From Spongiibacter tropicus DSM 19543 (GTDB lineage: Bacteria; Pseudomonadota; Gammaproteobacteria; Pseudomonadales; Spongiibacteraceae): DNA of 64,000 nt. Positions 11,300 to 20,328 of the stretch are shown in pieces. Positions within the stretch are counted from its first letter, which is position 1. Each line of letters starts with the position of its first letter. The DNA lies in the NCBI RefSeq assembly GCF_000420325.1, contig NZ_ATUS01000001.1:124001-188000 (forward strand), read 5' to 3'. A model generated the notes under the pieces. That model did no database searches and had not been told where the DNA came from. It worked only from the letters and a program-made list of their open reading frames with translations. Made by a program: the position numbers and the translations under genes.

Positions 11300-12101
11300 G
11301 AAACTGCGAATCAAACTCCCGTTGCAATGTCCGGCATAACTCACCGACCGGAAGGGACACACAGCCCACCGCCGTCACCGGCCAAATACCGAACACGCTG
11401 TTGCAGACAAACACTTCGTCGGCCTTGGGCAAAGCACTGGGACCCAGCCGCCCCTCGCGACAGTCGACGCCATGGCCACTCGCCCACTCGATAATTTTCT
11501 TGCGCATAATACCCGCGACACCACTGCGTGCCAGTGATGGCGTCATCAGCGCTCCGTCTTTGACCACGAACAGATTACTTCGCGTTCCCTCGACGAGGCA
11601 GCCAGAACCATCCAACATCAGCCCCTCGTCGCAGCCACTGCGCGCTAATTCCGCAGCCGCAAGGACCTGCTCCAGGCGGTTGCAGTGCTTTATGCCAGCC
11701 AGCGCAGGGTTCTCTGCCAGCCGCGTCTGGCAGAGCATTAGCCGTGCCCCCGTAGCCCAACAGGTATTACCGGGGAGCGGCCACAGCGACAACAAGCGCT
11801 CGGCTTCCCGCTCAGCACCGAAGTACCCACGCCCGCCGGCACGGCGATAACACTGGATTTTTAGCACCGTTGGCGCAACGACATCCACCAGGATTTCAGC
11901 GATCTCTCGGTGAAGCGCCGGGATGTCGATCCACAGCCCCAGACGCGCCGCCCCTTGAGCAAGACGCTGGAGATGCTCATCTATCCAGAGAACCCCATTG
12001 GCATCCACCCTCAGGGTTTCAAAAACACCGTCGCCGTAGGCGGTTGCGCGATTGTTTGGCAAGGCAGATGTACAGGGACGACCATTTAGCAGGGCGCTCA
12101 A
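11292..12101 (-). CDS. pabC: Aminodeoxychorismate lyase
   Basis: A PLP fold-type IV enzyme that converts 4-amino-4-deoxychorismate to 4-aminobenzoate for folate synthesis. In its 269 residues, YGDGVFETLRV is the N-terminal motif. The PLP Lys is in GIKHCNRLEQV (about residue 137), and EGTRSNLFVVKDG and SGVAGIMR follow. It sits between fabF and mltG, the usual gammaproteobacterial location. Confidence 0.93.
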   Translation of the reverse strand: MSALLNGRPCTSALPNNRATAYGDGVFETLRVDANGVLWIDEHLQRLAQGAARLGLWIDIPALHREIAEILVDVVAPTVLKIQCYRRAGGRGYFGAEREAERLLSLWPLPGNTCWATGARLMLCQTRLAENPALAGIKHCNRLEQVLAAAELARSGCDEGLMLDGSGCLVEGTRSNLFVVKDGALMTPSLARSGVAGIMRKKIIEWASGHGVDCREGRLGPSALPKADEVFVCNSVFGIWPVTAVGCVSLPVGELCRTLQREFDSQFHA

Positions 12102-12134
12102 TGCGAGACTCCACAGGCCTTCGACAAGACTCGA

Positions 12135-13379
12135 TCAGTCATCAAGCTTTGCAAACAGCAAGCTGCCATTGGTGCCGCCAAAGCCGAAGGAGTTGGACAT
12201 GCTATAGCGGATGTCACGAGGCTGCGCATTGTTGGGCACATAGTTCAAATGACAACCGTCATCCGGATCATCGAGATTAATCGTCGGCGGCGCCACCTGA
12301 TCGCGAATCGCCAACACCGAGAAAATAGCCTCGACCGCACCCGCAGCCCCCAGCAGGTGTCCAACCATGGACTTCGTCGAACTCACAGCCACCTGACTGG
12401 CAGCACTTCCCATCAACTGCTCTATCGCTCGACTTTCCGCAACATCCCCCGCCACCGTCGAGGTACCGTGAGCATTGATATAGTCAAGCTTGTCCGCACT
12501 CAAGGCGGCATCATTGAGGGCAGCACGCATAGCAGCCAGTGCGCCACGACCATCTTCCGGTGGCGACGTCATGTGGAAGGCATCACAGCTCATCCCGAAG
12601 CCCTGCAGTTCCGCATAGATTCGCGCGCCACGCCGGCGAGCAGATTCCAGCTCCTCAAGCACCAGCATGCCAGCGCCATCCCCCAGCACAAATCCATCGC
12701 GGCCTTTATCCCAGGGACGGCTTGCCGCCTGAGGGTCATCGTTGCGTGTGGACATCGCACGCGCCGCGGCAAAGCCACCCAGGCCCACGGGGGTGGTGGC
12801 CATTTCCGCGCCACCAACCAACATGGCATCGGCATCGCCGTAGGCAATCATCCGGGCGGCCATGCCGATATTGTGGGTGCCCGTCGTGCAGGCAGTGGTA
12901 ATCGCTATGCTCGGTCCCTGCAGGTTATGGCGAATGGCCATCAAACCCGCCACCATGTTGATAATGGCACCAGGCACGGTAAATGGTGACAGCTTGCGGG
13001 GACCGCTTTTCTCAATAATCATGCGGCTGTTTTCAATCAATCCGATACCGCCAATACCCGAGCCAATAGCCGTACCAAAGCGCGGCGCATTTTCCTCGGT
13101 GATTGTAACTCCAGCATCAGCTAACGCTTGTTCCGCTGCAGCAATCCCGTAGTGTATGAAGGGGTCAAAACGCTTGGCTTCCTTTGCCGACATATACTCA
13201 TCGACGCTGAAATCCTTAATCGACGCGCCAATCTGCGTCGAAAAGGCTGACACATCAAAGCTGTCGAGAACACCAACACCACTGCGCCCATCCAGTATGT
13301 TCTTCCAGCTCTCATCCATTGAATTGCCGAGTGGGCTGACCATCCCCATACCCGTCACGACGACTCTACGCTTTGACAT
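12135..13379 (-). CDS. fabF: 3-oxoacyl-ACP synthase II
   Basis: A condensing enzyme for elongation of fatty acids. It has 414 residues when started at [12 protein letters not shown]; a 6-residue longer frame begins at 13397, but AGGAAAAC lies just before the inner ATG. The Cys-His-His triad is visible in [21 protein letters not shown] and [11 protein letters not shown]. It follows acpP, with a terminator in between. Confidence 0.97.
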   Translation of the reverse strand: MSKRRVVVTGMGMVSPLGNSMDESWKNILDGRSGVGVLDSFDVSAFSTQIGASIKDFSVDEYMSAKEAKRFDPFIHYGIAAAEQALADAGVTITEENAPRFGTAIGSGIGGIGLIENSRMIIEKSGPRKLSPFTVPGAIINMVAGLMAIRHNLQGPSIAITTACTTGTHNIGMAARMIAYGDADAMLVGGAEMATTPVGLGGFAAARAMSTRNDDPQAASRPWDKGRDGFVLGDGAGMLVLEELESARRRGARIYAELQGFGMSCDAFHMTSPPEDGRGALAAMRAALNDAALSADKLDYINAHGTSTVAGDVAESRAIEQLMGSAASQVAVSSTKSMVGHLLGAAGAVEAIFSVLAIRDQVAPPTINLDDPDDGCHLNYVPNNAQPRDIRYSMSNSFGFGGTNGSLLFAKLDD

Positions 13380-13493
13380 GTTTTCCTCCAGAATCACTCT
13401 TCACCGCCTATACGGTGGATGGCGCGTCAACAGACCGCCAGTACCGGGCGCAATACTATCTCAAAGCGCCACCAACATAATAATCAGGCATAA

Positions 13494-13529
13494 AAAAAGC
13501 CGCTCTATATGCTATAGAAACGGCTTTTT
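13494..13529 (-). terminator. Intrinsic terminator between acpP and fabF
   Basis: Read on the minus strand, the stem AAAAAGCCG/CGGCTTTTT has an 18-nt loop followed by a T tract. It lies 27 nt after the acpP stop and probably trims most transcription, so that acpP is made in excess over fabF. Confidence 0.8.
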
Positions 13530-13556
13530 CGTGACGGCTTTCGCCGTACAGAAAAC

Positions 13557-13793
13557 TTACTGCAGGTTTTCTTTGATGTAATCGATAGCCAGCTTCACGG
13601 TAGTGATTTTCTCGGCTTCTTCATCAGGAATCTCAGTTTCGAATTCCTCTTCGAGGGCCATTACCAGCTCAACGGTATCCAGAGAATCTGCGCCCAGATC
13701 TTCTACAAAAGAGGCAGACTCCTGAACGTCGTCTTCCTTAACACCGAGTTGCTCTGCCACAATTTTCTTGACGCGTTCTTCAATGCTACTCAT
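13557..13793 (-). CDS. acpP: Acyl carrier protein
   Basis: An acidic 78-residue helical carrier of growing acyl chains. The phosphopantetheine attachment Ser is in [11 protein letters not shown] (Ser37). The order fabD-fabG-acpP-fabF is canonical. Confidence 0.98.
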   Translation of the reverse strand: MSSIEERVKKIVAEQLGVKEDDVQESASFVEDLGADSLDTVELVMALEEEFETEIPDEEAEKITTVKLAIDYIKENLQ

Positions 13794-13994
13794 GGTCGTA
13801 AATGACTCCTAATTGATTTTAAGTTTGGAGCGCCCAACTTCAACCAACGCGGTCGAAGAAGAGGTCGTTCATCGAATACGTGTTGTATACCGCTCAGCAC
13901 TTGCCGCTAATTCTACCTCGACTGCCGAGCCTTGTGCATAGCAAAATCTGAAAAATTCAACATTTCCGGACAGAAAGCTCTATTTTTCAGATGT

Positions 13995-14732
13995 TTACGC
14001 CATATACATCCCGCCATTCACATGAATGGTTTCACCTGTAATGTAGCCACCGGCATCACCAGCGAGAAAGGCCACCACCGACGCAATCTCTTCAGGCTCA
14101 CCCAGGCGCTGCAAGGGAATTTGCCCCTTAAGAGCATCGCGCTGCTCGTCAGGCAATTTTTTAGTCATATCGGTATCGATAAAGCCCGGCGCCACGCTGT
14201 TTACTGTTATGCCACGCGAACCAATTTCCCGTGCCAAAGCGCGGGTAAATCCATCCATACCGGCTTTCGCCGCAGCATAGTTGGCCTGCCCCGCGTTCCC
14301 CATAGAACCCACAACAGAGCTGATATTGATGATTCTTCCCCAGCGGGCTTTGGTCATGCCACGCAGTGATGCCTTGGCGATGCGGTAAAGAGAGTTGAGA
14401 TTGGTGTCGATGACATCGAACCACTCGTCCTCTTTCATACGCATCATAATGTTGTCCTTGGTAATACCGGCGTTATTGACCAGCACGGTTACCGGACCAT
14501 ACTGTTCTGCAATCGCCTTCAGCACCGCGTCAACCGACTCAGAAGACGACACATCCAGCGCCATTCCTGTACCCGCCACACCATGCTCGGCAAAGCGCTC
14601 GCTAATCGCCTGCGCACCTGATTCAGACGTTGCCGTTCCCACGACGGTCATCCCCGCCTTGCCCAACTCAAGGGCGATCGCTTTACCAATTCCCCGGCTG
14701 GCACCCGTGACCAGTGCAACTTTTTCGCTCAT
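13995..14732 (-). CDS. fabG: 3-oxoacyl-ACP reductase
   Basis: An NADPH-dependent short-chain dehydrogenase of fatty acid synthesis, 245 residues. It shows the cofactor motif TGASRGIG, then NNAG, NISSVVG and the catalytic YAAAKAG, ending HVNGGMYMA. The start is set at ATG 14732 (MSEKVALVTGASRG); the frame extends upstream to 14825 but adds unrelated residues and overlaps fabD. Confidence 0.97.
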   Translation of the reverse strand: MSEKVALVTGASRGIGKAIALELGKAGMTVVGTATSESGAQAISERFAEHGVAGTGMALDVSSSESVDAVLKAIAEQYGPVTVLVNNAGITKDNIMMRMKEDEWFDVIDTNLNSLYRIAKASLRGMTKARWGRIINISSVVGSMGNAGQANYAAAKAGMDGFTRALAREIGSRGITVNSVAPGFIDTDMTKKLPDEQRDALKGQIPLQRLGEPEEIASVVAFLAGDAGGYITGETIHVNGGMYMA

Positions 14733-14764
14733 AGCTAAATCCTTATTCCTTATTGACTGCGAAC

Positions 14765-15703
14765 TTACTGAGAAACGGCTGCCAGCGCCGCATCGAGAGT
14801 CTCCGGACTGTCGACGTTCAGGCATGTCAGCGACTTCTGAATCCGTTTATTGAGGCCACTCAACACCTTACCCGGCCCACATTCGAGCGTGCATTCCACC
14901 CCTACTTCAGTCATCGCCTCAACGCAGCTCACCCACTTCACGGCGCTGTATATCTGCTCGGTAAGCAGGGCCTTAATTTTTGCAGGGTCGCTTTCAGTCT
15001 GTGCATGCACATTGTGGACCACGGGAATGACAGGTGGGTTAACGGTCAACTCCGCCAGCGCTTGTTCGAGCTTTTCACCTGCAGGCCGCATCAATGAGGT
15101 ATGGAAAGGTGCACTGACCGGCAACAGCATGGCCCGCTTGGCACCGGCTTCCTTGAGCTTTTCAATCGTTGCCTCAACCGCTGCAGTGTGCCCCGCAATA
15201 ACCACCTGACCCGGAGAGTTATAGTTTACCGCTTCAACCACGCCCTCGGCGGCTGCACAAATTTCTTCGATTTGCGCATCCTCCAACCCCAGAACTGCGG
15301 CCATCGCCCCTTCTCCCACTGGCACAGCCGTTTGCATGAACTGCCCGCGGGCCCGCACCAACTTGACCGCATCAGCAAAGTCGAGCGCACCAGCGCAAAC
15401 CAGTGCGGAGAATTCACCCAAGCTGTGCCCAGCCATAATTGTCGGCTGCAAGCCGCCCTGTGCCTGCCAAAGGCGCCAAACGGCCACACTGGAAGTGAGC
15501 AGAACGGGCTGGGTAGTCTCGGTCATGTTCAGCTGAGACTGCTCGCCCTGCTGAACCAGCTCCCACATGTCATAACCCAAAGCCTCAGAGGCTTCGGCAA
15601 ATGTTTGCTTCACGCTGGAATAGGCCTCTCCGAGCTCAGCCAGCATGCCCACTTTCTGTGAACCCTGACCGGGAAAAACAAACGCCAGTTTTTGTGCTTC
15701 CAT
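14765..15703 (-). CDS. fabD: Malonyl-CoA:ACP transacylase
   Basis: Loads malonyl groups on ACP. In 312 residues it has the N-terminal FVFPGQGSQKVGM, the nucleophile elbow GHSLGEFSA (Ser about 92), QFMQTAVPVGEGAMAAV and the active-site His in SAPFHTSLM. It lies between plsX and fabG. Confidence 0.97.
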   Translation of the reverse strand: MEAQKLAFVFPGQGSQKVGMLAELGEAYSSVKQTFAEASEALGYDMWELVQQGEQSQLNMTETTQPVLLTSSVAVWRLWQAQGGLQPTIMAGHSLGEFSALVCAGALDFADAVKLVRARGQFMQTAVPVGEGAMAAVLGLEDAQIEEICAAAEGVVEAVNYNSPGQVVIAGHTAAVEATIEKLKEAGAKRAMLLPVSAPFHTSLMRPAGEKLEQALAELTVNPPVIPVVHNVHAQTESDPAKIKALLTEQIYSAVKWVSCVEAMTEVGVECTLECGPGKVLSGLNKRIQKSLTCLNVDSPETLDAALAAVSQ

Positions 15704-15744
15704 CTGTCGCTAATCCTTTTATTTAATCAGTGAGTAGTAATGTC

Positions 15745-16764
15745 TTATGTCGGCAGGACCGGCATGTCCCGCAATTGATGGGCAATCCGCGCAGGCAATT
15801 CCTGCTTCATGGCTTTACTTGTGTGCCGGATTGCGGCCAGAAAACCCTTTGCATCGCTGCCACCATGGCTTTTCACTACCAGCCCCCGCAAGCCGAGCAA
15901 CACCGCGCCGTTGTAATAACGGGGGTCATGACGGCGTTGAAAGCGGTTAATCACCGGCAATAGCAGCAGGGAAATGAGGCGGCCGCGCCAAGTACTGAGC
16001 AACTCTTCACGCAATGTGCGCCCGATATAGGATGCCGTTCCTTCGCTGACTTTCAGTGCGATATTTCCCACAAAACCATCGCAGACGACAACATCCACCC
16101 TGGCACTAAAAATATCACCACCCTCTATAAACCCAATGTAATTGAGCGCGGCATCGCCTTCCAGCATCTGCGCCGTCTCCTGCAATACCGGCGTTCCTTT
16201 GATCAGCTCTTCACCGATGTTCAGCAGGCCCAGGCGCGGCGACTCAAGGCCATCTATTGACGATGCCAGCGCACTGCCCATCACGGCAAACTGCCGAAGC
16301 TCTTCGGCTCCGCACTGTACATTGGCGCCCAAGTCAAGCATATAGGTGTGGTGATTGTCAGCGGGAATAGCAGCGCAGATTGCGGGCCGCCTCACACCTT
16401 CCAATCGCTGAACGATAATACAGCTCATTGCCACTAGCGCGCCGGTGTTGCCGGCACTCAGCACGCCTCCTACTTTGCCATCTCTCAATAATTCAAGGGC
16501 CACAGCCATTGAAGACTGAGGTCGCGAGCGCAATGCCTGAGCAGGTTTTTCATCCATCGGCACCACGTCAGGGGCGTGATGAACCGTAAGGCGCGGGGAA
16601 TCAAAGCGCGCTTTCTCAAGCTGCTGCCGGATTGCAGGCTCGTCGCCAACCAGGGTGATATGAAGTTGTGAATTCTCGTTCAGCGCGAGAATAGAGGCAG
16701 GGATAGTTGAGCGGAGACCGACGTCTCCGCCCATTGCATCAACAGCGAGTCGCAGTGATGCCAC
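15745..16764 (-). CDS. plsX: Phosphate acyltransferase PlsX
   Basis: Makes acyl-phosphate from acyl-ACP for phospholipid synthesis. The 339-residue protein has AVDAMGGDVG at the N-terminus, SAGNTGALVA and DGFVGNIALKVSEG. Standard position between rpmF and fabD. Confidence 0.96.
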   Translation of the reverse strand: MASLRLAVDAMGGDVGLRSTIPASILALNENSQLHITLVGDEPAIRQQLEKARFDSPRLTVHHAPDVVPMDEKPAQALRSRPQSSMAVALELLRDGKVGGVLSAGNTGALVAMSCIIVQRLEGVRRPAICAAIPADNHHTYMLDLGANVQCGAEELRQFAVMGSALASSIDGLESPRLGLLNIGEELIKGTPVLQETAQMLEGDAALNYIGFIEGGDIFSARVDVVVCDGFVGNIALKVSEGTASYIGRTLREELLSTWRGRLISLLLLPVINRFQRRHDPRYYNGAVLLGLRGLVVKSHGGSDAKGFLAAIRHTSKAMKQELPARIAHQLRDMPVLPT

Positions 16765-16771
16765 GCAAAAG

Positions 16772-16951
16772 TCAGTCGTCTTTACCAGCGACTACTTTAC
16801 GGCCACGGAAGAAACCGTCCGCAGTAACATTGTGACGCAGGTGCTTCTCTCCGCTAGTCTGATCAACAGACAGCGCTGCGCTGGACAGTGCATCGTGAGA
16901 CCGACGCATACCGCGACGAGAACGGGTCTTTTTGCTTTTCTGAACAGCCAT
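16772..16951 (-). CDS. rpmF: 50S ribosomal protein L32
   Basis: A 59-codon gene. The translation begins [20 protein letters not shown] and ends VVAGKDD, the typical basic N-terminus and [14 protein letters not shown] tail of gammaproteobacterial L32. No cysteine pair is present, so it is the non-zinc form. It lies 7 nt before plsX and 21 nt after yceD, the conserved yceD-rpmF-plsX order. Confidence 0.96.
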   Translation of the reverse strand: MAVQKSKKTRSRRGMRRSHDALSSAALSVDQTSGEKHLRHNVTADGFFRGRKVVAGKDD

Positions 16952-16972
16952 GGCTCAACAATTCCTCTTTAC

Positions 16973-17500
16973 TTAATCTCGGGGCTTTAACGACCCCAGC
17001 ACAGAAAACGGTGACTCACCCTTTTCTTCACTTCCGGCGCCTTCCGGCGCGGGGTAATCGACAGGTGCATCGGCTGCACATTCACGCTTATCATGGTAGT
17101 TGACGAACGGCGTGCTGATAATTAATTCATCCTGCAGCAGTTCATCCAGCTCAAGCAATTCTTCTCCCAGAATCACCGGATCCAGTGATTTTGGCAGCGC
17201 CTTGGCTTGCTCTTCGGTCCAGACAATCGCCAATGCAAACTCTGCAACTATCTCGACTGGCATCGGCTGAAGGCAGCGCTGACAGAACACATCAACACTT
17301 GCTACCGCTTTGCCATCGATACGGTAAAACCCCTGCTCTTCACGATACAAACGAATATCGACCGTCACTTCACCTCGATCCGAGGCTAGCCCGGCCGCAA
17401 AACGCGGCAATGTACTCACACTTGCCTGAGCACGAATATTCGCAGTGGTTGCGCATAACTTCCGCGCATCAATCTGCTTGGGCAGGGGCTGGTTTTGCAT
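16973..17500 (-). CDS. yceD: YceD (DUF177) family, 23S rRNA accumulation protein
   Basis: The product has 175 residues from ATG 17500 (a GTG at 17530 is possible). It contains the DUF177 signature DVFCQRCLQPMPVEI (C-x2-C) and the acidic ELLELDELLQDELIIS segment followed by HDKRECAAD. YceD is linked to rpmF and to normal 23S rRNA levels in bacteria and plastids; the molecular role is not settled. Confidence 0.9.
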   Translation of the reverse strand: MQNQPLPKQIDARKLCATTANIRAQASVSTLPRFAAGLASDRGEVTVDIRLYREEQGFYRIDGKAVASVDVFCQRCLQPMPVEIVAEFALAIVWTEEQAKALPKSLDPVILGEELLELDELLQDELIISTPFVNYHDKRECAADAPVDYPAPEGAGSEEKGESPFSVLGSLKPRD

Positions 17501-17631
17501 AAGCGCGCAATCATAGGGATTTGCCCCCACGATGTCAAAGCAAAAAGCTGTATTTTTAAGCGCTTAGGCCACGCATTCCGGGCATCAGGAGAATTTTGAT
17601 AAAGTAGCCCAATTCACAGCAAGGAAAAACC

Positions 17632-18222
17632 ATGACCACCCCCTTTCCCACCCTCATTCTCGCTTCTGCCTCCCCTTACAGGAAACAACTGCTGGAGCGA
17701 CTGGGTTTGGACATTGAGTGTCACCCGGCCAATGTAGACGAAAGCCCTCTGCCGAATGAAACACCCCACCAGCTCGCGGGCCGCCTTGCCTCCAACAAGG
17801 CAAGAACCGTTGGCGCGCAACATGAAGAAGCGTGGATAATCGGCAGCGACCAGGTGGCAGAATTGGACGGCTGCGCACTGGGCAAACCAGGCAACGCAAC
17901 AAAAGCCGCCGAGCAGCTGCGCAACTGCTCCGGCAAAACCGTTGTTTTCCATACAGGACTCAGCCTGTTTCGCCACAGCGACGCGCGGGAACACCACTGC
18001 GTAGAGCGCTATGCCGTCACCTTTCGCCCCCTGAGCGACGAACAGATAGAGCGATACGTTACCGCTGAACCGGCTTTTGACTGCGCAGGCAGTTTCAAAA
18101 TGGAAGGACTCGGGATTAGCCTGTTCAGCGCATTAAGCGGCCGCGACCCCAACAACCTCATCGGCCTGCCACTCATCCGGCTTATCAACTTTCTTAATAA
18201 AGAAGGCTATACCTTACCTTGA
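17632..18222 (+). CDS. maf: Maf-like nucleotide pyrophosphatase (YceF type)
   Basis: Hydrolyses modified nucleoside triphosphates; YceF-type members prefer m7GTP. The 196-residue product has the N-terminal LILASASPYRKQLL, VDESP, LASNKA, IGSDQVAELDG and the C-terminal GLPLIRL. It is divergent from yceD and convergent with the HAD gene, whose end it overlaps by 9 bp. Confidence 0.93.
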   Translation: MTTPFPTLILASASPYRKQLLERLGLDIECHPANVDESPLPNETPHQLAGRLASNKARTVGAQHEEAWIIGSDQVAELDGCALGKPGNATKAAEQLRNCSGKTVVFHTGLSLFRHSDAREHHCVERYAVTFRPLSDEQIERYVTAEPAFDCAGSFKMEGLGISLFSALSGRDPNNLIGLPLIRLINFLNKEGYTLP

Positions 18223-18864
18223 TCGCGACGCCTCAAGGTATGCCACCAGCTCAGCAAACTGATCCACCACCCGCAGAGGCGACCAGCGAAGCAAGCGCTC
18301 CGGCGCATGCGCTCCATAACTGACACCAATGGATGGCATACCAACCTTGCTGGCCATTTCCAGATCGTACTCCGTATCACCCACCATCAATGCCTCATGT
18401 GGCGACACCGAGAACTGGCCGCACAACTCCTGCAACATCAGCGGATGTGGCTTGGACGCTGTTTCATCAGCACAGCGACTGCCTGCAAACAGCGCCGCCT
18501 CTGGCAAATAGGAAAACACACGATTCAACCCCTTGCGGCTTTTCCCAGTGGCAACACAGAGTGTGTGCCCGGCCGCATGCAACCTCACCAAGCCGTCGCC
18601 AACCCCCGCAAAAAATGAGCAGGGTATCTGATCCGCCTCAACAAACTGCCGGGAATAGGCTGCTCGCATCAGCTCCACCCCTGCCAGCCCCAGCTCAGGA
18701 TAAAGCTGGCCGATCGCCACGCCGAGCTCAAGCCCGATAATATTGTGGATTGCTTCCGCCTCAAGGGGCTCCAACTGCCGCTCGATAGCGGCGGCGCGCA
18801 TACAGCGCACAATTTTGTCCGCTGAGTCCATCAGCGTGCCATCCCAGTCAAAAATCAGCAGCAT
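18214..18864 (-). CDS. HAD-superfamily phosphatase (phosphoglycolate phosphatase-like)
   Basis: A HAD-IA hydrolase of 216 residues. Motif I is FDWDGTLMDS at the N-terminus, motif II is the Thr/Ser region VATGKSRKGLNR, and motifs III/IV are the Lys in SKPHPLML and GDTEYDLEMA. It overlaps rluC by 17 bp and is its usual partner in Pseudomonas-like genomes. The substrate is not evident. Confidence 0.88.
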   Translation of the reverse strand: MLLIFDWDGTLMDSADKIVRCMRAAAIERQLEPLEAEAIHNIIGLELGVAIGQLYPELGLAGVELMRAAYSRQFVEADQIPCSFFAGVGDGLVRLHAAGHTLCVATGKSRKGLNRVFSYLPEAALFAGSRCADETASKPHPLMLQELCGQFSVSPHEALMVGDTEYDLEMASKVGMPSIGVSYGAHAPERLLRWSPLRVVDQFAELVAYLEASRSR

Positions 18865-19810
18865 CTGCGCCCTTCTCCTCCAAAATGGCTTGCAAATCTG
18901 CCGGAAGCGGCGCGGTCACCGAAATTTTTCGCCCACCCAACTCAAATGACAACGAGTGGGCATGCAAAAATAGGCGGCGAAGCCCCCTATCTCGAAAACG
19001 CCGGTTCAACTCGTCATCACCGTATTTCTCATCACCAAGAATCGGGTAACCCGCATACTGACAATGCACACGAATTTGATGGGTTCGCCCAGTAATCGGC
19101 TTGGCCTCTACCAGCGTCGCCCCGGGAATACGCTCAATTACACGGTACTCGGTCAACGACGGCTTACCTTCCAGACCCGCACGCACCATACGCTCACCGG
19201 ATTGCAGCACATTCTTCTGCACGCGCACATTAACCTGCTGCTTACGGACTGGCCAACTTCCCGCCACCAGCGCCAGATAGCGCTTATCAACCGCATGCCT
19301 TTTCTGAAGAAGAGAATGTAACTCTTTGAGAACTGAGCGCTTCTTAGAAACCATTACACAGCCAGACGTATCTCGATCAAGGCGATGCACCAACTCCAGG
19401 TGGCGCTCTTGCGGATACAGCTGCCGCAGCGACTCTATTAGGCCCAGCGAAACACCGCTGCCACCGTGAACAGCCAAGCCAGAGGGCTTATTGATAACCA
19501 TCAAGCCAGCATCTTCGTACAGCACGGCGTCGCGAATCTCTTCGCCCAAGCCCTTGGGCACCGGCGCCTCCTCACGAACCGCCAGACGCACAGGAGGAAT
19601 ACGCAACACATCTCCCGCAACAAGCTTGTACGCAGGCTTGGCTCGAGACTTGTTAACCCGCACCTCTCCTCGCCGCAAAATGTTATAAATCTTTGACTTA
19701 GGGACGCCTTTTAACTCCCTCATCAAGAAATTATCCAATCGCTGACCGGCGAAATCTGCACTAACGGTTACAAAGCGAACGGCGGGGTTGACCACTCCGT
19801 CTGACGTCAC
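18848..19810 (-). CDS. rluC: 23S rRNA pseudouridine synthase RluC
   Basis: An N-terminal S4 RNA-binding domain (RLDNFLMRELKGVPKSKIYNILR in pieces) and a RluA-type catalytic domain with HRLDRDTSG carrying the catalytic Asp. RluC modifies U955, U2504 and U2580 in E. coli numbering. I prefer the GTG at 19810 (320 residues), preceded by GAGG at 6 nt, over an ATG at 19891. The latter would start inside the rne promoter and leader and adds 27 atypical residues. Confidence 0.92.
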   Translation of the reverse strand: MTSDGVVNPAVRFVTVSADFAGQRLDNFLMRELKGVPKSKIYNILRRGEVRVNKSRAKPAYKLVAGDVLRIPPVRLAVREEAPVPKGLGEEIRDAVLYEDAGLMVINKPSGLAVHGGSGVSLGLIESLRQLYPQERHLELVHRLDRDTSGCVMVSKKRSVLKELHSLLQKRHAVDKRYLALVAGSWPVRKQQVNVRVQKNVLQSGERMVRAGLEGKPSLTEYRVIERIPGATLVEAKPITGRTHQIRVHCQYAGYPILGDEKYGDDELNRRFRDRGLRRLFLHAHSLSFELGGRKISVTAPLPADLQAILEEKGADAADF

Positions 19811-19829
19811 GTAATACCTCGGTAAATCA

Positions 19830-19858
19830 TTGAGACAACTACTGAATCCTGTTATATT
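19830..19858 (+). promoter_or_regulatory. rne promoter (sigma70-like)
   Basis: -35 TTGAGA (19830-19835), 17-bp spacer, -10 TATATT (19853-19858). It lies between the divergent rluC and rne genes and predicts a start near 19865. Confidence 0.7.
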
Positions 19859-19865
19859 CGCCCGG

Positions 19866-20328
19866 TAGCGGTCGGGTCCGGTTCCCGCCACAGCAAGGGC
19901 TGTGCAGCGAGGGAAAACCGCCGACTCCTACCAGAGGCTGACACTGCCAACATTTTTGGCTTCGCCTCTCGACGTGAACAAGTAGCGTACCGGCGGCATT
20001 CTAGCGTAGTGCCGGTACATAAAACATTGTGCCGCTGAGATTTGTCGGCACCGCAGATGTGATAGAACTCTGTTAAAGCGAAAACCAACGAAGACGTTAT
20101 CGATATCCGGCGCTTATACCCTGCGCCTGCCGTATTAGACGGACGAACGAATTGACCGCAGCCACTGCGCGCGGAATTGAATGCGGCGACGACATTGCCG
20201 CCTCACGATGAGAACGCTGGCCGACTCGGCCCCGGTGCCCATAAGGCCCAATCGACTCATTGAACGCTAATAGATGCTCAATCACATGAGCGGCCCGGCA
20301 AGTCCCAGCTTTTGGGATTTTCTAGCTC
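19866..20328 (+). promoter_or_regulatory. Long structured rne 5' leader
   Basis: About 460 nt without a convincing gene. In enterobacteria the rne leader folds into hairpins that RNase E cleaves to control its own level. Here several GC-rich complementary segments are visible. A final stem-loop TCCCA-GCTTT-TGGGA (20303-20317) ends 11 nt before the ATG, and no Shine-Dalgarno sequence is apparent. Autoregulation is inferred from the family; the sequence is not obviously similar to the E. coli element. Confidence 0.55.
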
